The position numbers and the translations under genes were made by a program. Of a DNA stretch of 17,037 nucleotides, positions 12,887-17,037 are shown piece by piece (position 1 is the stretch's first letter; every line of letters begins with the position of its first letter). The notes beneath the pieces are model-generated. The model worked only from the letters and a program-made list of their open reading frames with translations. It did no database searches and was not told the DNA's origin. The stretch covers positions 1 through 17,037 of the forward strand of contig WGAK01000017.1 in the NCBI GenBank assembly GCA_015494815.1. The letters run 5' to 3'. The stretch comes from Anaerolineales bacterium. GTDB lineage: Bacteria > Chloroflexota > Anaerolineae > Anaerolineales > DRMV01.

Positions 12887-14325
12887 CAGTGCCCCCGAAA
12901 GCCCAACACCGAGGCCACGGTGCGCAGGATGATGAGGACATCCAGGGCCAGGCTGCGGTGTTTGATGTAATACAGGTCGTATTCCAGTTTGCGTACGGTG
13001 CCCTCCAGGGTGGCGACATAGCCGTGGTTGATTTGCGCCCAGCCGGTGATGCCGGGCTTGACCAGCAGACGGGCCCGATAAAAGGGGATTTGACGCTCCA
13101 GTTCGTCCACCAGTTTGGGCTGTTCGGGCCGGGGCCCTACGATGCTCATTTGCCCCAGCAGCACGTTGACGAATTGGGGGAATTCATCCATGTGCGATTT
13201 GCGCAAGATTTTGCCGAAGCGGGTCACCCGCTTGAGTTCCTCGTCGGTGGCCCAGCGGTTGGTGGTGGTTTCGGCTACGGGGCGCATGGTGCGGAATTTG
13301 TACACGGTGAACACGCGGCCGTGGCGTCCCACGCGTTGCTGCGCGAAGAGCACGGGCCAGCCGCTCTCGAGCAGGATGATGGGCGCGATGATGGGCGTGA
13401 TGAGGGCCAGCAGGGCCAGACCCAGCAGCGCGCCCAAAATGTCCACCACGCGCTTGGCGGTTTCGTAGTACACGCCTTTGCGGGCCTGGTCCATGAAGGA
13501 CTGGATGAGCCAGGTGGCGGCCAGGTGGCGCATGGGGACTCGCTGGAAGGCTTCTTCGTACAGCGCGTGCAGGTGGCTGACTTCCGCGCCTTGGGCCTGG
13601 GCGTCCAGCAAGGCCTGAAACAGCGCGCCGCGGATTTCGCCCACGATGGCCACCACCACATCGGTGACGCCCCAGCGTTGCACCAGCCGCGGCAAATCCG
13701 CGCCGGTGCCCAGCACCGCGATGCCGTCGAACACGAGGCCCTGCTTGGCGGGGTCGTCGTCCACGAAGCCCACGATGCGGGCCGGGTGCAGGGTTTGGCC
13801 TTCCGCGCTGCGCAGATAGCCCACGAACTCGCGGCCGTGGCGCCCGGCGCCCACGATGAGCACGCGGCGCACCCAGCGGGTGGCAATGCGGCGGTACATG
13901 GCGCGCCAGATGGCGGTGGTCACGGGCGCGGTGGCCAGAAACACGGCCACGCTCAGGCGCGGGAGCACCTGACGCTCGACGGTGAGCACGAAGTAGAACA
14001 GCAGATACAGCAGCAGCCCGATAATGGCCGATGCCAGCACGCCCTGCAGCGTACGCCGCAGGCTGAGCACCCGCCGGTCGTCGTACAGGTCGACCAGCAG
14101 CAGCATCCACACGAAGGGCAACAGGTAGAACCAGCCGGGCCGGGAGAGGGCAAATCCTACCGGCCCGCGCCACGCGGAGTAGGGCAGCGCGGTGATATAC
14201 CAGACGGCCAGCGCAATGCCCAGGGCCAGATACGCGGCCGCGAAGTCCCCCAAGAACAGCAGAACCCGGCGCTCCGAGGGCCGCGGAATCCAGCGGCGCA
14301 GGCCGAACAAAAACGGTCGCGTCAT
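12886..14325 (-). CDS. Polyprenyl-phosphate sugar-1-phosphate transferase (EPS initiating enzyme, WbaP/WcaJ type)
   Basis: 479 residues. It starts surface-polysaccharide assembly by moving a sugar-1-phosphate from a UDP-sugar to undecaprenyl phosphate at the inner membrane. About four N-terminal helices (23-45, 64-82, 95-115, 122-140), a Rossmann-like CoA-binding_3 domain about 153-275 (RVLIVGAGRHGREF), then the catalytic C-terminal module: KRVVDILGALLGLALL with re-entrant helix (291-320), RVGRHGRVFTVYKFRTM at 331-347, RKSHMDEFPQF with the Asp380-Glu381 dyad, MSIVGPRPE at 393-401, and KPGITGWAQI at 423-432. Complete and of normal length. The ATG at 14325 has no good ribosome binding site; it follows the ridA stop by 20 nt, so coupling is likely. 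It is followed by the epimerase (1-nt overlap). Confidence 0.95.
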   Translation of the reverse strand: MTRPFLFGLRRWIPRPSERRVLLFLGDFAAAYLALGIALAVWYITALPYSAWRGPVGFALSRPGWFYLLPFVWMLLLVDLYDDRRVLSLRRTLQGVLASAIIGLLLYLLFYFVLTVERQVLPRLSVAVFLATAPVTTAIWRAMYRRIATRWVRRVLIVGAGRHGREFVGYLRSAEGQTLHPARIVGFVDDDPAKQGLVFDGIAVLGTGADLPRLVQRWGVTDVVVAIVGEIRGALFQALLDAQAQGAEVSHLHALYEEAFQRVPMRHLAATWLIQSFMDQARKGVYYETAKRVVDILGALLGLALLALITPIIAPIILLESGWPVLFAQQRVGRHGRVFTVYKFRTMRPVAETTTNRWATDEELKRVTRFGKILRKSHMDEFPQFVNVLLGQMSIVGPRPEQPKLVDELERQIPFYRARLLVKPGITGWAQINHGYVATLEGTVRKLEYDLYYIKHRSLALDVLIILRTVASVLGFRGH

Positions 14326-14345
14326 GGCAGCCGGGTCTCGCGGCC

Positions 14346-14735
14346 TCAGGTGCGCGGGCTGTAGGCGATGGCCTCGATTTCGACCAACGCGCCTTTGGGC
14401 AGCGCCGCGGCCTGCACCGCCGCGCGCGCCGGCGGTTCGGACGGGAAGAAGGTCGCGTAGACCGCGTTCATGGCCGCGAAGTCGTTCATGTCTTGCAAGA
14501 AGACGGTGGTCTTCACCACCTGCTGCAGCGAGGCGCCGGCGGCTTCGAGCACGGCCTGCAGATTGCGCAGGGCCTGCCGGGTTTGCTCGGCCACACCGCC
14601 TTCCACCAGGCGACCGGTGGCCGGGTCGAGGCCGATTTGCCCGGCCGCGAAGACGAAATCGCCCGCGCGTACGGCTTGCGAATAGGGCCCAATGGCGGCC
14701 GGAGCCGCGTCGGTGTGGATGATGTGTTTGCTCAT
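14346..14735 (-). CDS. ridA: RidA family enamine/imine deaminase
   Basis: 129 residues, the family's normal length. RidA hydrolyses reactive 2-aminoacrylate and related imines released by PLP enzymes, protecting the cell from damage. Visible landmarks: IGPYSQAV at 15-22, AAGQIGLDP at 30-38, KTTVFLQDMNDFAAMN about 74-89, the substrate-binding Arg in PPARAAVQ, and the C-terminal LVEIEAIA. The start is set by GAGGAG about 7 nt upstream and by the MSKHIIHTDAAPAAIGPYSQ N-terminus. An extended -10 overlaps the mfd stop just upstream, so it probably has its own promoter. It precedes the sugar transferase by 20 nt. Subgroup (canonical RidA or a Rid1-7 relative) cannot be fixed by eye, but the conserved Arg favours an active deaminase. 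Confidence 0.95.
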   Translation of the reverse strand: MSKHIIHTDAAPAAIGPYSQAVRAGDFVFAAGQIGLDPATGRLVEGGVAEQTRQALRNLQAVLEAAGASLQQVVKTTVFLQDMNDFAAMNAVYATFFPSEPPARAAVQAAALPKGALVEIEAIAYSPRT

Positions 14736-14768
14736 GTCACACTCCTCGCAGGGAAAGCCGTGCCTGGG

Positions 14769-14777
14769 ATTATACCA
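14769..14777 (-). promoter_or_regulatory. Extended -10 promoter of ridA overlapping the mfd stop codon
   Basis: The minus strand reads TGGTATAAT, a perfect extended -10. Transcription would start near 14761, giving a leader of about 26 nt to the ridA ATG at 14735. The TAA inside the box is the mfd stop codon (14772-14770). No -35 is visible. Confidence 0.6.
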
Positions 14778-17037
14778 TTGGGTGGGCGTCGGCGGCCTGG
14801 GCCAGCAGGCGCAGCCCGGCCAGCAGTTGGGCCTGCCAGCGGCCCTCGGGGTCTCGAGGCAGCCAGTAGGCCGTGCGGCCCGTGCGCCAGGGCGGCGGCA
14901 GTTCGCGCAGGGGCGGCGCGGTCTCGGGGGCCGGATGCGGTCGTACGCGCACCACGATGTGCTTTTGTTCGGTGCCCACGCCGGCCACACCTGCGGCCTG
15001 GGCCAGCAGTTTCACCCGCATGAGGTAGAGCAGGTGCTGCACCGCGGGCGGCCAGTCGCCAAAGCGGTCGCGCAGTTCCTCGCCAAAAGCCTCGACCTGC
15101 GCCAGGGTTTCGACCTCGGCCAGACGGCGATACAGCGCCAGCCGGACCTCGGGGTCGGGGACATACGAGGGCGGCAGCCCCGCGGGCAGGGGCAGGTCCA
15201 CACTCACGGGCTCGGGCTGCAGGCTGCGGGCCAGGCGTTCGGCCGCGGGCAGACCGGCCGCGGCCCGCAGTTGGGCCACGGCTTCGGCCAGCAGGCGGGT
15301 GTAGAGGTGGAAGCCCACCGCGGCCACATGGCCGTGCTGCCGGGTGCCCAGCAGGTCGCCCGCGCCGCGCAGTTCCAAATCGCGCAGCGCAATGTGCAGG
15401 CCCGCGCCCAGGTACGAATGCTCGGCCAGGGCCTCGAGCCGGGCCTTGGCCTCCGCGCGGGGCGGGTAGAGGGGGCTCCAGAAGAAGTACGCGTACGCGC
15501 GCAGCGCGCCCCGGCCGATGCGGCCCCGCAACTGGTACAACTGCGCCAGGCCAAAGCGGTCGGCCCGCTCGACGATGAGCGTGTTGGCGCGGGGATAGTC
15601 CAGCCCGGCCTCGATGATGGTGGTGGTCACCAGCACATCCACCTCGCCAGCGGCAAAACGCTCCATCACCTGCGCCAGTTCCCGTTCGGGCATTTGCCCG
15701 TGGGCCACGGCCACCCGCGCGCGGGGCACCAGGCGCGTCAGCCGCGCGGCCACGCTGGGCAGTTCGTCCACCCGGTTGTGCACATAGAACACCTGCCCGC
15801 CCCGGTCCAACTCGCGCCAGATGGCCCGGCGCACCAGCCCCGCGTCGTAAGGGCCGATGTGGGTGACGATGGGCTGCCGCTCCGCGGGCGGGGTTTGGAT
15901 GATGGAGATGTCGCGCGCACCGCTGAGGGCCAGATACAGCGTGCGGGGGATGGGCGTGGCGGTCAGGGTGAGCACATCCACCTCGGTGCGCAGTCGCTTG
16001 AAATGCTCCTTGTGGGTGACGCCAAAGCGCTGCTCCTCGTCAATGATGACCAGGCCCAGGTCGTGAAACTGCACATCGGGCGAGAGCAGGCGATGGGTGC
16101 CGATGACGATGTCCACCGTGCCGCGGCGCAGACCGCGCACGATGCGGGCCTGCTCCGCGGGGGTGCGAAAGCGTGAGAGCATCTCGACCACCACGGGGAA
16201 GGGCGCCAGGCGCTGCCGAAAGGTGCGGAAATGCTGCTGGGCCAGCACCGTGGTGGGCACCAGCACGGCCACCTGCTTGCCGTCCATCACCGCCTTGAAC
16301 GCGGCGCGCAGCGCGATTTCCGTCTTGCCAAAGCCCACATCGCCGCACAGCAAGCGGTCCATGGGCCGCGGGCGTTCCATGTCGCGCTTGACCTCGGCCA
16401 GCGCGCGCTGCTGGTCGGGCGTCTCTTCGTAGGGAAAGGACGCCTCCAGGGCCATCTGCCATTCGGTATCGGGCCCGAACGCGTGCCCCACCACCGTCTG
16501 CCGCCGCGCGTACAGTTCCAGCAACTCGTGGGCCACGGCCTGCGCGGCCCGCCGCGCCCGCGCCTTGGCCTGCTGCCATTGGCCCGTGCCCAGGCGGGTG
16601 ATGCGCGGTGGTGTGGCGTCGGGCCCCACATAGCGGGTGATGCGGTCGGCCTGATGCACGGGCACATACAGTTGGTCGCCCGCGGCGTATTCGATGAGGA
16701 GATAGTCTTGGGCCACGCCCTCGGTCACCCGCTGCACCAGCCCCCGAAACCGGCCGATGCCGTGGTCCACGTGCACCACATAGTCGCCGGGTTGCAGGTC
16801 GGCGTAGGCCTGCTCGGGCGCGTGCACCCGTGGGCGGGGGCGGCGGCGCACCTGGGGCGGCCGCCAGCCGAAGATTTCGGTGTCGCTGAACACCAGCACC
16901 GGCCCGCGGAGGGTGGGGGGAACCGGCTCCGCGGACGGCCGGGCCGCGTCGCGGACCGCGCGCAACCCCACGCCTTGCCGCGCGCTGCCTTCCACGAAGG
17001 TCAGTGGCCCGCCGCGGCGGCCGCGGAAGGTTTGCCA
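14770..17037 (-). CDS. mfd: Transcription-repair coupling factor Mfd (N-terminus outside window)
   Basis: ATP-driven translocase that removes RNA polymerase stalled at DNA lesions and recruits UvrA. 755 residues are visible and the frame is open to 17037; compared with about 1150 in the family, roughly 390 N-terminal residues (UvrB-like domains) lie outside. In visible numbering: LVFSDTEIFG about 48-57, CarD-like RNA-polymerase interaction domain about 81-139 (GDYVVHVDHGIGRFRGL), Walker A GDVGFGKT at 232-239, DEEQRFGV from 333, TATPIPRTLYLALSG about 359-373, TTIIEAGLDYPRANT about 472-486, RADRFGLAQLYQLRGRIGRG ending about 510 (motif VI and TRG region), and a C-terminal D7-like domain. All helicase motifs are intact. 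A GTG at 16995 is in frame but internal and not a real start. Confidence 0.97.
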   Translation of the reverse strand, partial: WQTFRGRRGGPLTFVEGSARQGVGLRAVRDAARPSAEPVPPTLRGPVLVFSDTEIFGWRPPQVRRRPRPRVHAPEQAYADLQPGDYVVHVDHGIGRFRGLVQRVTEGVAQDYLLIEYAAGDQLYVPVHQADRITRYVGPDATPPRITRLGTGQWQQAKARARRAAQAVAHELLELYARRQTVVGHAFGPDTEWQMALEASFPYEETPDQQRALAEVKRDMERPRPMDRLLCGDVGFGKTEIALRAAFKAVMDGKQVAVLVPTTVLAQQHFRTFRQRLAPFPVVVEMLSRFRTPAEQARIVRGLRRGTVDIVIGTHRLLSPDVQFHDLGLVIIDEEQRFGVTHKEHFKRLRTEVDVLTLTATPIPRTLYLALSGARDISIIQTPPAERQPIVTHIGPYDAGLVRRAIWRELDRGGQVFYVHNRVDELPSVAARLTRLVPRARVAVAHGQMPERELAQVMERFAAGEVDVLVTTTIIEAGLDYPRANTLIVERADRFGLAQLYQLRGRIGRGALRAYAYFFWSPLYPPRAEAKARLEALAEHSYLGAGLHIALRDLELRGAGDLLGTRQHGHVAAVGFHLYTRLLAEAVAQLRAAAGLPAAERLARSLQPEPVSVDLPLPAGLPPSYVPDPEVRLALYRRLAEVETLAQVEAFGEELRDRFGDWPPAVQHLLYLMRVKLLAQAAGVAGVGTEQKHIVVRVRPHPAPETAPPLRELPPPWRTGRTAYWLPRDPEGRWQAQLLAGLRLLAQAADAHPMV

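Noticed and set aside
12889..14364. 491-codon plus-strand open frame opposite the sugar transferase
   Set aside because: Low-complexity His/Gln/Gly-rich translation without recognisable domain; the opposite strand encodes a complete sugar transferase.
14692..16176. 494-codon plus-strand open frame opposite mfd
   Set aside because: Same kind of antisense shadow; mfd helicase motifs on the minus strand explain the region.
1..17037. CRISPR arrays, tRNA/rRNA genes, insertion sequences or prophage genes
   Set aside because: No regularly spaced repeats, cloverleaf sequences, transposase or integrase motifs were seen on reading both strands.

Overview
The window is a high-GC bacterial chromosome segment with tightly packed genes. 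Single 60-base rows that I counted by hand run from about 80% GC inside the large glycine/serine gene to about 40% inside one membrane-protein gene. Gene density, stop/start overlaps, extended -10 promoters (TGGTATAAT-like) and protein style would fit a Chloroflexota (Anaerolineae-like) organism. That assignment is a guess from family resemblance; no rRNA or other phylogenetic marker was available to test it.

Layout. (1) 1-4890, plus strand, one compact run: the C-terminal part of a GAF-PAS histidine kinase (cut by the window edge), a stand-alone CheY-like receiver, an alpha/beta hydrolase whose nucleophile serine is replaced by glycine, an exported esterase with an intact G-x-S-x-G, and tRNA-guanine transglycosylase (tgt). 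Gaps are 4 nt or genes overlap, so one transcript is likely. (2) 5027-6370, minus strand: a low-GC gene for a multi-pass GT-C-like membrane protein with an AT-rich leader, probably acquired by transfer. (3) 6781-10587, plus strand: a 1056-residue fusion of serine hydroxymethyltransferase (GlyA) with the glycine-cleavage T protein (GcvT), then a HAD-family phosphatase 6 nt later. (4) 10702-11586, plus strand: a shorter, moderately AT-richer GT87/DUF2029-like membrane glycosyltransferase, bracketed by a 16-bp direct repeat. (5) 11587-11950: a convergent intergenic region with a terminator and repeats that could be a small structured RNA. (6) 17037-11951, minus strand: mfd (N-terminus outside the window), ridA, a polyprenyl-phosphate sugar-1-phosphate transferase and a UDP-sugar 4-epimerase.

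The best candidate for something new is the fusion protein. Between SHMT and GcvT it carries about 170 extra residues, and about 76 of them align with the first part of the GcvT domain of the same protein (about 25 identities by hand, one gap). This looks like a decayed internal GcvT copy that has lost the Asp-Asp pair. The SHMT part also carries a 20-30 residue insertion between the Tyr-Ala-Glu-Gly-Tyr and Arg-Tyr-Tyr elements that line the folate/PLP site. Both enzymes make or use 5,10-methylene-tetrahydrofolate, so the architecture suggests folate one-carbon channelling between glycine cleavage and serine synthesis. The H, P and L proteins of the glycine cleavage system are not in the window.

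A second theme is the cell surface: two GT-C-type membrane proteins, an initiating sugar transferase and a sugar epimerase could together build an exported polysaccharide or glycolipid.
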